Assembly: GCF_022760925.1 (NCBI RefSeq)
Contig: NZ_JAKTNT010000014.1
Location: 1 to 64,000 of the forward strand
DNA: 64,000 bases
Reading direction: 5' to 3'
Origin: Thermus hydrothermalis
GTDB lineage: Bacteria > Deinococcota > Deinococci > Deinococcales > Thermaceae
Under the pieces are notes generated by a model, which saw only the letters and a program-made list of their open reading frames with translations, did not search any database and was not told the origin of the DNA. A program made the translations under genes and the position numbers. Positions 37,577 through 46,841 of the stretch are shown here, in pieces. How positions within the stretch are numbered: position 1 is the first letter of the stretch; each line of letters begins with the position of its first letter.

Positions 37577-40041
37577 GGTGGGCCCTCCTCCTCCTCTTCC
37601 TCCTCCCCTTCGCCTGGGCGGAGGAGAACGTCCTCAAGGTCCTGGAGGCGGAGAGGCTGGAGCTACGGGAAGAAGGGGGAGAGGAGGTCTACGTCCTCGT
37701 AGGAAGCCCCGTGCGCCTGGAGCGGAACGGGGAGGCTTTAGAGGCGGAGCGGGTCACCTACTTTCGCGCCCGGAGGCTCCTTTACCTCTCGGGGAAGGTG
37801 CGCTACCGGGACAAGGAGGGCCGGCTCATTGAGGCGGAAGAGCTCCAGGTGGACCTGAAGGACGAGAGCTTTGACGCCCTCTCCGTGCGCATAGAGGCCA
37901 AGGACCTCCTCCTCACCGGACCCCTTTGCCAACGGGCGGCGGGGGCCATCCTCCTGGAAAGGGGCTACGCCACCCCTTGCGCCTCCTGCGGCCAGGAGGT
38001 GCCGGACTACGCCTTCCGCGCCCGGGAGATCGTCCTGTACCCGGGGGACCGGGTGGTGGCCCGGGGGGTGGTCCTCCTCTGGCGGGAAGAACCCCTCTTG
38101 GAGCTTCCCGTGCTCCTCCTCTACCTCTCGGAAAGGCGGCCCCGGCTGGAGGTGGGCCAGGACGAGGGGGGGTTCTTCTTCAAGGCCGACCTACCCTATG
38201 TGGCCGCCTTCGGCCTCGGGTACACCCTTTTCCGCTACTACCAGGGACGGGGGTTTGGCCTCGGCTTTGACCACCAGGGCGTGGGGGAGGCCAAGGAGCG
38301 CTACTTCTTCCTCCACACCCCACCGGACACCTTCCAGTACCGGGGGGAGTACGCCCTGAAGAAGCGGGAGTTTTCCCTCACGGCCCTCCTGGAGCGGGAC
38401 GACACCCGGGAGAAGCTTTCCCGCTTCCGCCTAGAAGCCCTCCTTCCCGGCACCCCTACCCCCCAGGACCTCCGCTACGCCCTAAGGCTCGAGGGCTTCC
38501 TGGACCACGACGAAAGCACCCCGCCCCCCCGCACCCTGCAACGCCTCCCCGAGCTCGAGGTCCAGTCCCCCACCTTCCGGGAAGGCCCCTTTAGCCTCCA
38601 GGCAAGCCTTACGGTGGGCCGCTACCTGGCGGAGACCAACCCCCTAAACCGCTCGGCCCGCGCCCTAGGGCCCTACGCCGAGGCGGGGAGGGCCCTTTTT
38701 GCCCATGCGGAAAGCCTCGCCTTGAGCCCCTGGCCTGGGGGCGCGCTCCGGGCGGAGGGCCGCTTCCGGGGCTTCTACTACACCACGCAAAACCCCGATG
38801 GGGAGTACGAGCGGCAGGTGGACTGGAGCCTAAGCGTTAGCCTCCGCCAAACCCTTGGGGGCTTTAGCCTGGAAGGGGCCTACGGGCGGAGCGTCCAGGA
38901 GGGGGAAAGCCCCTTCCGCTTTGACGCCCTCCCCACCCGGCGAAGCCACCAGGCCACCCTGGCCCTGGGCTTCCAGGAAAGGCCCTTTTCCCTAAGCCTC
39001 AAGGGGGGGCGGGACCTGGAGGGGAACAGGTACCTCCCCCTCGAGGCCGAGGCGAGGCTCCAGGACCCGGGGTACGCCCTGCGGCTCTACCACAAGCGGG
39101 GCCTGGAGGAGGAAGGCCCCCTGGAAACCCAGGCCGAGGCCAGCCTCACCCCCTACCCCTTCTCCCTCCGGGCAAGCCTCCGCTACGACCATGCCAAGGC
39201 CCGCTTTGACCCCCTCACCCTCCAGGGGGCCTACGCCCTGCCGGCGGGAAGCCTCTCCCTCACCCACCGCCACGGCCTAAACGGGGAAGGAGCCCTCACC
39301 ACCGACCTCACCTTCGCCCTCAGGGAAAGCGGGGACGCCTACACCCTCCAGGGCCGGCGGGACTGGCAGAAGGATACCCTTTCCCTCCAAGGCCAGGCCA
39401 TCCTGGGCCCCCAAAGCCTCTCCCTCCAGGCCACCCTGGACCGGGAGGCCCTGGGCTACGCCCTGGGCTTCCGCACGGGGGTGGCCCCGGGGCCCCTTCT
39501 GGACCTTCTCCTTTCGGGCCGCTTCCAGGAGGGGCCTCGAGGGACCAACCTCCGGCTTTCCCTCTCCCAGGCCCTGCCTGAAGCAGGCTTTCGCTTTGGG
39601 GCGAACCTTCACCTCCCGGAGGTGCAGGATCGGGAGATTTACCTGAAGGACGCCACCTTTAGCGGGGGCGTGGAACTTTGGCAACCCATCCCCCTGGACG
39701 AAGGGGTGCTTCCGGGGCTTTCCCTCTCGGGAAGCCTAAGCTACCTCCGCCAGCCCACTAGGCCCGAAGGGTACACCCTGGCCTTAAGGGCCTTCGGCCC
39801 CACCCTCACCTTCCTGGGCCGGGAGAACACCAAACTCCACCTCACCGCCCTCCTCACGCAGGACCTGCCGGGAGAAACGCTAAGGCCCAAGTTTATCCTT
39901 ACCTTAGACCGGTGTTGCTGGGCCTTGCGCTACACCCTGGACGCCGCCAAGGGCGAGGTGCGCCTGGCCTTCCTCTACGGGGGCCAGGCGGCGGAGGTCC
40001 TCATGGGCGAGGAGGGCGTGCGCTTGGGAGGTCTTCCGTGA
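37573..40041 (+). CDS. lptD: LptD-like outer membrane glycolipid translocon
   Basis: 822 residues. Signal peptide MRWALLLLFLLPFAWA, an OstA/LptA-type N-domain (about 20-130: LELREEGGEEVYVLVGSPVRLERNGEALEAE...YLSGKVRYRDKEG), then a long beta-barrel part with paired strands. It keeps the N-terminal cysteines (CQRAAG..., CASCG) and the C-terminal CCWALRY motif used for the disulphides of LptD. No LptE was found, and the following lipoprotein does not look like LptE by sequence. Classical LPS is not expected in Thermus, so the cargo is another lipid. Confidence 0.85.
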   Translation: MRWALLLLFLLPFAWAEENVLKVLEAERLELREEGGEEVYVLVGSPVRLERNGEALEAERVTYFRARRLLYLSGKVRYRDKEGRLIEAEELQVDLKDESFDALSVRIEAKDLLLTGPLCQRAAGAILLERGYATPCASCGQEVPDYAFRAREIVLYPGDRVVARGVVLLWREEPLLELPVLLLYLSERRPRLEVGQDEGGFFFKADLPYVAAFGLGYTLFRYYQGRGFGLGFDHQGVGEAKERYFFLHTPPDTFQYRGEYALKKREFSLTALLERDDTREKLSRFRLEALLPGTPTPQDLRYALRLEGFLDHDESTPPPRTLQRLPELEVQSPTFREGPFSLQASLTVGRYLAETNPLNRSARALGPYAEAGRALFAHAESLALSPWPGGALRAEGRFRGFYYTTQNPDGEYERQVDWSLSVSLRQTLGGFSLEGAYGRSVQEGESPFRFDALPTRRSHQATLALGFQERPFSLSLKGGRDLEGNRYLPLEAEARLQDPGYALRLYHKRGLEEEGPLETQAEASLTPYPFSLRASLRYDHAKARFDPLTLQGAYALPAGSLSLTHRHGLNGEGALTTDLTFALRESGDAYTLQGRRDWQKDTLSLQGQAILGPQSLSLQATLDREALGYALGFRTGVAPGPLLDLLLSGRFQEGPRGTNLRLSLSQALPEAGFRFGANLHLPEVQDREIYLKDATFSGGVELWQPIPLDEGVLPGLSLSGSLSYLRQPTRPEGYTLALRAFGPTLTFLGRENTKLHLTALLTQDLPGETLRPKFILTLDRCCWALRYTLDAAKGEVRLAFLYGGQAAEVLMGEEGVRLGGLP

Positions 40042-41015
40042 GAAGGCTTTTCTTCCTCCTAACCCTGGTCCTGGCCGCCTGCACGGGAAGCCAAGAACCC
40101 CCCTTGCCCGCCCTGGTGGCGGCGGGAGGAAGCGGGGAGGTGCACTTCTATAAGGCCTCGGACCTGCAACGGGGCACGGGAAGCCCCGTGGCCACCTGGA
40201 CTGCCCCGAACCTCCAAGACCTGGCCTACAGCAACGCCTTCCGAAGGCTTTTCCTCCTCTTCCCCGACCGCCTCGAGGCCTACCCCACGGCGGGCTTCAC
40301 GGAAAGCGCCGCCCCCCAGGGCACCCCGGCCACGGCCTCCTTGGGGGTGGACTGCACCGGGGGCTACCTGCGCCTGGGGGCGAACCAGGCCCTGGCCCAC
40401 TGCCCAGGGGCCAACCGGGCCTTCCTCTTCGCCCTCCCCGACCTGGGAAGCCCAAGGGAGGCCGACCTCACGGGGCTTCCTTCTGGGGTGCGCCTCGCCC
40501 TCTTCCCCCAAGGGGGGTTAGACCTCCTCGCCTACCTCGCGGAAGGGACCCTGGGCTACCGCCCCGCCGCAGATCCCACGGGCACCCCCTTCCAAGAGGT
40601 TTCCCTCCCGAGCCTCACCCCCACCGAGCTCCGCCTGGACCCGGGGGGAAGGCTTTTAGGGGCGGGCCGCACGGCCACGGACACCCTTTTCCTCGCCTGG
40701 AACGGGGTGGAAAACCCCACCTCGCAAAGCCTCGGGCTTTTCCCAGGCCCCGTCCGCCTGGCCCTGGACCCCGTGCAGGGCCTGGTGGCCTATGGCCAAG
40801 GCTTCCGGGTCCTCTCCCCCCGGGACTCGGGGGCGCGGAACGCCTATACCGCCTACGCCGCCGCCGCCGTGGGCCAGGACGCCTACCTCTACCTGGCCCG
40901 GGGGAGCTTCCTGGAGGTCTACGATCTCCAGCAAAACCCCCTCCCCACCTATCCCCAAGCGACCGCCTCCATGGGGTTTAGCCCCAACGCCCTCGCCTTC
41001 ATCCCCGTAGAATGA
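40038..41015 (+). CDS. Lipoprotein of unknown function after lptD
   Basis: 325 residues from the GTG at 40038 overlapping the lptD stop by 4 bp. Signal peptide VRRLFFLLTLVLAAC with lipobox LAAC. The mature part looks like a beta-propeller (repeats near DLAYSNAFRRLFLLFPDRLEAY, VRLALFPQGGLDLLAYLAEG, VRLALDPVQGLVAYGQGFRVLSP). Translational coupling to lptD suggests a periplasmic partner or lipid-transport accessory. It is too large for LptE. Confidence 0.75.
   Translation: MRRLFFLLTLVLAACTGSQEPPLPALVAAGGSGEVHFYKASDLQRGTGSPVATWTAPNLQDLAYSNAFRRLFLLFPDRLEAYPTAGFTESAAPQGTPATASLGVDCTGGYLRLGANQALAHCPGANRAFLFALPDLGSPREADLTGLPSGVRLALFPQGGLDLLAYLAEGTLGYRPAADPTGTPFQEVSLPSLTPTELRLDPGGRLLGAGRTATDTLFLAWNGVENPTSQSLGLFPGPVRLALDPVQGLVAYGQGFRVLSPRDSGARNAYTAYAAAAVGQDAYLYLARGSFLEVYDLQQNPLPTYPQATASMGFSPNALAFIPVE
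41008..41013 (+). promoter_or_regulatory. -10 element TAGAAT of a leaderless mRNA (SDR gene)
   Basis: TAGAAT covers the last codons of the lipoprotein gene and is followed by exactly 6 nt and the ATG at 41020. Confidence 0.6.
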
Positions 41016-41019
41016 AGCC

Positions 41020-41703
41020 ATGCTCCAAGGAAAAGCCTTCTTGGTCACGGGAGCGGGCGGGGCCCTGGCCCGGGCCCTTATCCCCGCCCTCCATCAGGCG
41101 GGAGCGAGGCTCTTCCTCTCCGACCCCCGGCTTGAGCGCATGGCGGAGAGGGCGGAGAAGGTGGGGGCTAAGACCTTCGTGGCCGACCTCACCCGCCTCG
41201 AGGAGGCCGAGGCCTTGGCCCGCTTCGTGGAGCGGGAAGCCCCCCTCTACGGCGCGGTGCACACCGTGGGCGGCTTCGCCGCCGGGCGCTTTTTGGACTC
41301 CGACCCGGGACTCTACGACTGGATGCTAGACCTCAACCTCCGCACCGCCTACAACCTCCTAAAGGCCGTCCTCCCCTACATGGAAAGGCGGGGGGAAGGC
41401 TTCTTCGCCGCCATCGCCGCCGGCCCCGCCTGGACGGGGGCGGGCCCCGGCCGGGCCCTCTACGCCATGGCCAAAACCGCCCTGGCGAGCCTTCTGAAAT
41501 CCCTCCAAGGGGAGGTGGAGGGGGTGCGCTTCCTCGTGGTCTACCCCATGGGCACCCTGGACACCGAGGCCAACCGCCGGGCCATGCCCGAGGCGGACCC
41601 GAGCCGCTGGATCGCCCCCGAACTGGTGGCGGAGGCCATCGTGCGGGCCGCCTCGGCTAGGGGCGGGAGGTTTTTGGAGCTTCCCATCTACCCCCCGCTT
41701 TAG
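41020..41703 (+). CDS. Short-chain dehydrogenase/reductase
   Basis: 227 residues. Rossmann TGAGGALARAL (about 9-19), catalytic region with the Asn in LNLRTAYNLL, then YAMAKTAL holding the Tyr-x3-Lys (Tyr148). The usual Ser is in IAAGPAW-like context and not certain. No ligand prediction. Convergent with VanZ, overlapping by 47 bp. Confidence 0.9.
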   Translation: MLQGKAFLVTGAGGALARALIPALHQAGARLFLSDPRLERMAERAEKVGAKTFVADLTRLEEAEALARFVEREAPLYGAVHTVGGFAAGRFLDSDPGLYDWMLDLNLRTAYNLLKAVLPYMERRGEGFFAAIAAGPAWTGAGPGRALYAMAKTALASLLKSLQGEVEGVRFLVVYPMGTLDTEANRRAMPEADPSRWIAPELVAEAIVRAASARGGRFLELPIYPPL

Positions 41704-41995
41704 CCCCGAAAAAGGCCCCCAAGGCGTCCGCCACCAGGTCTAGGCCGAAGGCCTCCCGGCCGGGGATGAAGCTTTGGTGGTACTCGTCCACCACCCCGTA
41801 GGCCGCCCCCAGGAGAAAGGCCCAGGGAAAGCGGCCTAGGCCCAAGCGCAGGAGAAGGCCCAAGAGGGCGTAGGCCAGGAAGTGGGCCCCCTTGTCCCAG
41901 GGGTGGGGAAGCCCAAGCCCGGTTTGGGGCTGGTCCGAAAGCCACCAGAGGAGGCCCATGTGGAGGAGAGCCAAGAGGAGGAAAAGGGGGCGCAC
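41657..41995 (-). CDS. VanZ-like membrane protein
   Basis: 112 residues from the GTG at 41995 (VRPLFLLLALLHMGLLWWLS), one base overlapping the preceding stop (TAGTG). An ATG 7 codons upstream is possible. VanZ family: DKGAHFLAYALLG, DEYHQSFIPGREAFGLDLVADALG, with the conserved Asp/Glu/His pattern and three or four helices. VanZ of enterococci gives low teicoplanin resistance; chromosomal members are of unknown role. Confidence 0.82.
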   Translation of the reverse strand: MRPLFLLLALLHMGLLWWLSDQPQTGLGLPHPWDKGAHFLAYALLGLLLRLGLGRFPWAFLLGAAYGVVDEYHQSFIPGREAFGLDLVADALGAFFGAKAGGRWEAPKTSRP

Positions 41996-42387
41996 TAGGC
42001 CTCCACCAGCTCCCAAAGGACCCCAAGGCCAAAGGAGGGGTGGAGGAAGGCCACCCTGTGCCCCCCAAAGCCGGGCCTAGGCGCCTCGTCAATAAGCTTC
42101 GCCCCCGCCGCCTTCAGCCGGGCGAGCTCCCCTTCAATATCGGGCGTGGCGAAGGCCAGGTGGTGGAGGCCAGGCCCCCGCTTGGCCAGGAAGCGGCCCA
42201 CGGGGGTTTCGGGCCCCAGGGGAGCGAGGAGCTCCAAAAGGGCCTCCCCTTCCCCCCTAAGGAGGGCCACCCGCACCCCTTGCGCCGGAACCTCCCCTTC
42301 CGCCACCACCCGGTAGCCCAAAAGGAGGTAGCGCCCCTTGGCCTTCTCCAGGTCCTCCACGGCGATGCCCACGTGGTGAAGCCGCAT
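41995..42387 (-). CDS. mce: Methylmalonyl-CoA epimerase (glyoxalase fold)
   Basis: 130 residues. Interconverts D- and L-methylmalonyl-CoA. VOC fold with metal ligands in LHHVGIAVEDL (His), ELLAPLG (Glu), GLHHLAFAT (His) and WELVE (Glu). It connects propionyl-CoA to succinyl-CoA together with a mutase encoded elsewhere. Start ATG 42387 is 6 nt after TAGAAT. Confidence 0.9.
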   Translation of the reverse strand: MRLHHVGIAVEDLEKAKGRYLLLGYRVVAEGEVPAQGVRVALLRGEGEALLELLAPLGPETPVGRFLAKRGPGLHHLAFATPDIEGELARLKAAGAKLIDEAPRPGFGGHRVAFLHPSFGLGVLWELVEA

Positions 42388-42391
42388 GGGG

Positions 42392-44028
42392 CTATTCTAG
42401 CCCCTCCAGAAGCGCCCTGGCCGCCTGGCGCCCCGTGAAGAGACACCCCCCCAAGAAGGTGCCCTCCAAGGCCTTATAGCCGTGGAACCCACCGCCCCCG
42501 AACCCCGCCGCCTCCCCCACGGCGAAGAGCCCGGGAAGGGGCTCGCCCCTCGGCGTTAGGCCCGGGCCTTGAGGTCGGTCTGGATGCCCCCCAGGGTCTT
42601 GCGGGTAAGCGTCCAAAGGCGCACCGCCACCAAGGGGCTTTTCCCCGAAAGGAAGGGGGCGGGCTTGGCCACCCGGAAAATCCGGTCGCCCCGGTAGCGG
42701 CGGAAGGCGTGGAGGGCGAGGATCTGGCTGTCCTTGGCGAAGGGGTTTAGGAGCTCTAGGTCCCGGGCCTTGACCTCCCTCTCGAGGCGCACGGGGTCCA
42801 AAACCCCGGGAGCCAGGGCGTCCATCTTCCGCAGGAGGTCGGAAAGGTGGTCCGCCACGAGGAAGTCCTTTCCCCGCTCCAAAAAGGCCCGCACGGGGGC
42901 GGCGGGGCCCAGAAGGCGGTTTTGGATCACCTGGAGCCAGCGCCTGCCGGTGAGGTCCGGGTTCTGCTCGGACCCCGAGAGGGCGAACTCCTTCTTCAGG
43001 GTGCGCAGGTCCAGGATGAACCAGCTCCAGTCAAAACCGGTATGGCGCAGGTGGCGCAGGGTCTCCAGGGCGTCAAACCCGGGGAAGAGGGGCGGGGGGA
43101 GGCGCTTGCCTGTGGCGTCCACCCAGAGGGCCGAGGGACCGGGGAGGATGCGGATGCCGTGGCCCGTCCAGATGGGGGTGTGGTTCTCCACCCCCTCGGG
43201 GTAGTGCCACATGCGGTCCAGGTTGACCAGGCGCGCCCCCGCCCGCTCCGCCAGGAAGAGGCCCGAGCCGTCCACGTGGTCGGGCACGCCGACGAGCATC
43301 CTCTCTGGGGGCCTCCCCATGCGCTCGGGCCAGTAGCGGCGCACCAGGTCCAGGTTGGCCCCAATCCCCCCCGTGGCCAGGACCACCGCCTGGGCGCGGA
43401 AGGCGAAGTCCCTTAGGGGCTTGCGGCTCGTGGGCACCCCTCGAGGCTTGGGGTCCTCCTCCAGGACCACCCCCACCACCCCCACCGCCTTCCCCCCTTC
43501 CACCAGGACCTCCTCCACCCGGTGGCGGAGGAAGACCCTCAGGCGCCCCTCGGCGGCAAAGGCCTCCACCCGGCGGAGAAAGGGCTCCAAAAGCCCAGGC
43601 CCCGTGCCCCAGACGATGTGGAAGCGGGGCACGGAGTTGCCGTGCCCCGTGGCCAAGCCCCCGCCCCTTTCCGCCCAGCCCACCACCGGGAAAAAGCGGA
43701 CGCCCAAGGAGGCGAGCCAGGCCCGCTTCTCCCCGGCGGCGAAGCTCAAATAGGCCTGGGCCCAAAGCTGGCCGTAGTAGTCCTCCTCCCGGTGGTAGCC
43801 GGCGGAGCCCAGCCAGTCTTGGAAGGCGAGCTCCACGGAGTCCCGGATGCCGAGCCGGCGTTGCTCGGGGGAGTTCACGAGGAAAAGCCCCCCAAAGGAC
43901 CAGAAGGCCTGCCCCCCCAGGTGGGGCTCCTGCTCCAGGAGGAAGACCCGCTTCCCCCGGGCCGCCACCTCCGTGGCCACCACCAGACCGGCGAGCCCCC
44001 CGCCCACCACCACCACGTCCGCATCCAT
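42392..44028 (-). pseudogene. FAD-dependent dehydrogenase (FAD_binding_2, KsdD type), broken by a 1-nt frameshift near the C-terminus
   Basis: The main frame (44028 to 42556) encodes 490 residues starting with VVGGGLAGLVVATEVAARGKRVFLLEQE and containing ATGGIGANLDLV. It then hits TAA at 42558-42556. The next frame, down to 42392, continues the family exactly: LTPRGEPLPGLFAVGEAAGFGGGGFHGYKALEGTFLGGCLF, the C-terminal FAD-contact part. Adding one G in the CCCGGGCC tract near 42559-42570 would restore an intact protein of about 545 residues. It is either a decaying gene or a sequencing/assembly error. Without the last segment the enzyme should be unable to bind FAD fully. Confidence 0.85.
42394..42399 (-). 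promoter_or_regulatory. -10 element TAGAAT of a leaderless mRNA (mce)
   Basis: Minus-strand TAGAAT overlaps the end of the broken FAD gene and is followed by exactly 6 nt and the mce ATG. Confidence 0.6.
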
Positions 44029-44040
44029 AGCTTGGCGGGG

Positions 44041-44049
44041 ATTATACCA
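44041..44049 (-). promoter_or_regulatory. Extended -10 promoter (TGG-TATAAT) before the FAD dehydrogenase
   Basis: Perfect TATAAT (44041-44046) with TGG directly upstream, 12 nt before the ATG at 44028. It lies immediately downstream of the ferredoxin gene. Confidence 0.7.
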
Positions 44050-44052
44050 GGT

Positions 44053-44997
44053 TCAAAGGTCGTACCAAGGGGGCTTGCCCCGGAAAAGTTCTAGCTCTTG
44101 GCCCAGCGCCTCCTTGGGGGCGGCCTCGAGGCGGATCACCTGGGGCGGGCAGCTTTCCACGCAGGCCCCGCACCCGGTGCAGGCCTCCACCCTGAGCCTC
44201 AGGACGTACTCCTCCCCTTCCCGCACCCGGTAGACCGCCCCCGTGGGGCAGACGTTGGTGCAGACCGGGCAGAGGGTGCACCCCTCCTCCACCCGGATGC
44301 TGGGCCAGGCCACCGCCTCCGCCCGGGAAGCGGCGAGAAGGCGAAGGCGAAGCTCCGCCGGCAGGCCCTTTTCCTCCTCGGGCGCTTGGGGCAGGGGAAG
44401 CTCGGGGACGAGGTCAGCGGCGGTGCGCTTGGCGCTTCCCAAAAGGGCCTGGAATAGCTCCCGCCTCCCCACCTTCTCCCCGGGAAGCTCCCCTTCCCGC
44501 ACCTCCACCACCACGGGGAAGTAGCGCTGGGCCTCTTCCGCCATCCGCCTAAGGTGCTCGGGCACCGAGGGCCCCCCGATGGGGCAACGGGCGCAGTCCC
44601 CCCGGGCGAGGACCACCCGGCCGAAACGGCTTCCCGCCTCGGCGAGAAGCCCGGGGGTGAGCCGGCCCAGGCAAAGGACCTCCTCCCCCTTCCCCTCCGC
44701 CTTGGAGCACCGAAGCTGTCCCTTCCCTCGGATCAGGGCCTCCTGGATGGCCCCCAAGGGGTACTCCAGGGCGAGGCCGGGGCAGACCCCCGTGCAGAGG
44801 CCGCAGCCCGTGCACAGGACCTCGTCCAGCTCCACCCGCCACCCCTCCAAACGCACCGCCCCCTTGGGACAGGCCTGGTAGCAGCGGTCGCACCCCCCCA
44901 CGCTGTTCTTGTAGAGGAGGCAGCGGGCCTCCGTGTAGCGGGGCCTGGGGTCCGTGGCCTTGAGGAAGGCGTTGAGGAGGTTGTCCAAAAGGCCCAT
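44053..44997 (-). CDS. Multi-cluster ferredoxin-type iron-sulphur protein
   Basis: 314 residues with four Cys-rich motifs: an irregular one near the start (CLLYKNSVGGCDRCYQACP), CTGCGLCTGVCP, then CTLCPVCTNVCP and CTGCGACVESCP at the end, plus a CARCPIGGP in the middle. They could hold four 4Fe-4S clusters. The layout resembles polyferredoxins of electron-transfer modules. It starts by a 1-nt overlap (TAATG) with the DAHP synthase gene. Partner oxidoreductase not found here. Confidence 0.85.
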   Translation of the reverse strand: MGLLDNLLNAFLKATDPRPRYTEARCLLYKNSVGGCDRCYQACPKGAVRLEGWRVELDEVLCTGCGLCTGVCPGLALEYPLGAIQEALIRGKGQLRCSKAEGKGEEVLCLGRLTPGLLAEAGSRFGRVVLARGDCARCPIGGPSVPEHLRRMAEEAQRYFPVVVEVREGELPGEKVGRRELFQALLGSAKRTAADLVPELPLPQAPEEEKGLPAELRLRLLAASRAEAVAWPSIRVEEGCTLCPVCTNVCPTGAVYRVREGEEYVLRLRVEACTGCGACVESCPPQVIRLEAAPKEALGQELELFRGKPPWYDL

Positions 44998-46064
44998 TAG
45001 CCCTCGGGGAGGAGGTCCCGGATGGCCTCCAGGAAGCGGTCAAACTGGGCGAAGTCCATCTGCTGCTGGTTGTCCGAGAGGGCCACCTTGGGGTTCGGGT
45101 GCACCTCCACGTGCACCCCGTCCGCCCCCACGGCCAAGGCCGCCCGGGCCAAGGGGGCGAGGAGGTCCGTGCGCCCGGCGGCGTGGGTCACGTCCACGAC
45201 GACGGGGAGGTGGGTCTCCTGCTTGGCCAAGGCCACGGCGGAGAGGTCCAGGGTGTTCCGGGTCCAGCGCTCAAAGGTGCGGATGCCCCTTTCCGCCAGG
45301 ATCACCTGCTCGTTTCCTTGGGAAAGGATGTACTCGGCGGCGTAGAACCACTCCTCCATGGTGGCGGAAAGCCCCCGCTTGAGGAGGACCGGCTTCCCGG
45401 CGCGGCCCACCTCCTTGAGGAGGGCGAAGTTCTGCATGTTGCGGGCCCCCACTTGGAGGATGTCCGCATACTCCGCCACGAGCTCCACGTCCCGGGTGTC
45501 CATGACCTCGGTGACGAAGACCATGCCGAAGGCGTCCGCCGCCTTGCGGCCAAGCTTTAGGCCCTCGAGGCCCAGGCCCTGGAAGCCGTAGGGGCTCGTC
45601 CTGGGCTTGAAGGCCCCGCCCCGGAGCACCCTAACCCCCCGGCCCGCCAGGAAGCGGGCGGTTTCCATCATCTGCTCCTCCGACTCAATGGAGCAGGGCC
45701 CGGCGATGAGGAGCGGCCTCTCCCCAAAGACCACCCCCTTCACCCGCACCCGGGTGGGCTCGGGCTTGTGCTTTTTGGAGTAGAGGAACTTCTTCTGGTC
45801 CTGGCGCTCTTCCAGGTCCAGGCTCGCCTGGAAGATCTCCTTGAAGAGCTTGCGAATGGTTTCGTTGGGAAAGGGGCCGGGGTTTTCCGCCGTGAGGTAG
45901 GCAAGCATCTCCTCCTCCCGCTTGGGGTCGTAGTGGGGGAGGCCAAGCTCGGTCTGGATGCGGCCGATCTCCTGCACCAGCCTTCCCCGCTCGGAAAGGA
46001 GGCGAAGCAACTCCCGGTTCACCCGGTCCACCTCTTTGCGCAGGGCCAGGATGCGCTCGTCCAT
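44997..46064 (-). CDS. Bifunctional chorismate mutase / DAHP synthase
   Basis: 355 residues. N-terminal AroQ chorismate mutase (about 1-85, ILALRKEVDRVNRELLRLLSERGRLVQEIG), then the type I-beta DAHP synthase barrel with LIAGPCSIESEEQMMETARFL, LRGGAFKPRTSPYGFQGLG, VLLKRGLSATMEEW and HAAGRTDLLAP. Combines PEP and erythrose-4-phosphate into DAHP, the shikimate entry step. The fused CM domain usually gives feedback by chorismate or prephenate. Feeds the trp genes at 16119-19066. Confidence 0.93.
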   Translation of the reverse strand: MDERILALRKEVDRVNRELLRLLSERGRLVQEIGRIQTELGLPHYDPKREEEMLAYLTAENPGPFPNETIRKLFKEIFQASLDLEERQDQKKFLYSKKHKPEPTRVRVKGVVFGERPLLIAGPCSIESEEQMMETARFLAGRGVRVLRGGAFKPRTSPYGFQGLGLEGLKLGRKAADAFGMVFVTEVMDTRDVELVAEYADILQVGARNMQNFALLKEVGRAGKPVLLKRGLSATMEEWFYAAEYILSQGNEQVILAERGIRTFERWTRNTLDLSAVALAKQETHLPVVVDVTHAAGRTDLLAPLARAALAVGADGVHVEVHPNPKVALSDNQQQMDFAQFDRFLEAIRDLLPEG

Positions 46065-46069
46065 GGGCT

Positions 46070-46101
46070 ATTCTATGGGGCAAAGCCCCTTCGGGTGTCA
46101 A
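46070..46101 (-). promoter_or_regulatory. Possible promoter for the DAHP synthase gene
   Basis: Minus strand: TTGACA (46096-46101), whose TGA is the tatC stop, and TAGAAT (46070-46075), 5 nt before the ATG. The 20-bp spacer is too long for a strong promoter; TAGAAT may work alone. Confidence 0.45.
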
Positions 46102-46841
46102 GCGGCTTCTTCCTTGGGCCTTTGCCGCTCGGCCAAGCGGGCCACCAGGACGGAAACCCAGTAGAGGACGAGAAGGGGCAGGGTGACGATGGAGAGGGAA
46201 ACCACGTCCACCGTGGGGGTGATGACCGCCGCCAGGCTGAGGAGGAGGACCACGGCCACCCGCCAGTTCCGGGCCAGGAAGGCGGAGGAGAGGAGGCCCA
46301 AGCGGGCCAGGAGGTAGCTCACCACGGGCATCTCAAAGACCAGGCCCATGACGGTCATCATCATGAGGACCTGGCCCATGTAGCGGCCGATGGAGATCTG
46401 GGGGGTGACCACATCCCCCAGAAAGCCCAAGAGGAAGGGGATGGCGAAGGGCAGGAAGCCGTAGTAGGCGAAAAGGGCCCCCAGGGCGAAGCTAAACCCC
46501 GCCCCTAAGAGAAAAGGGCCCGCCAAGCGCTTCTCGTGCTCGTATAGCCCCGGGGCGATGAAGGCCCAGACCTGGTAGACGATGAAGGGCAAGGCCAGGA
46601 CCAGGCCGCCGAAGGCCGCCACCTTCAAGGAGACCAAAAAGGGCTCGGTGATGTCCAGGACGATGAGGTTCACCTGGATGCCGTTCTGCTTGGCCGCCAG
46701 GTCCAAGGGGCGCTTGAGCCAGTCCAAAAGCTGCACCCGGAAGGACCAGGCCACCCCCGTGCCCACCGCCCAGGACAAAAGCGCCCAGAGGAGCCGGGCC
46801 CTAAGCTCCTCCAGGTGTTCCACCAACGGGGCTTCCTTCAA
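46098..46841 (-). CDS. tatC: Sec-independent translocase TatC
   Basis: 247 residues, six helices. Receptor for twin-arginine signal peptides. N-terminal EHLEELRARLLWAL, the conserved FQVWAFIAPGLYEHEKR region (here YQVWAFIAPGLYEHEKR) and GLVFEMPVVSYLL are all typical. Overlaps tatA by 4 bp. No tatB: a single TatA is probably used, as in minimal Tat systems. Folded cofactor proteins in Thermus use this route. Confidence 0.95.
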   Translation of the reverse strand: MKEAPLVEHLEELRARLLWALLSWAVGTGVAWSFRVQLLDWLKRPLDLAAKQNGIQVNLIVLDITEPFLVSLKVAAFGGLVLALPFIVYQVWAFIAPGLYEHEKRLAGPFLLGAGFSFALGALFAYYGFLPFAIPFLLGFLGDVVTPQISIGRYMGQVLMMMTVMGLVFEMPVVSYLLARLGLLSSAFLARNWRVAVVLLLSLAAVITPTVDVVSLSIVTLPLLVLYWVSVLVARLAERQRPKEEAA

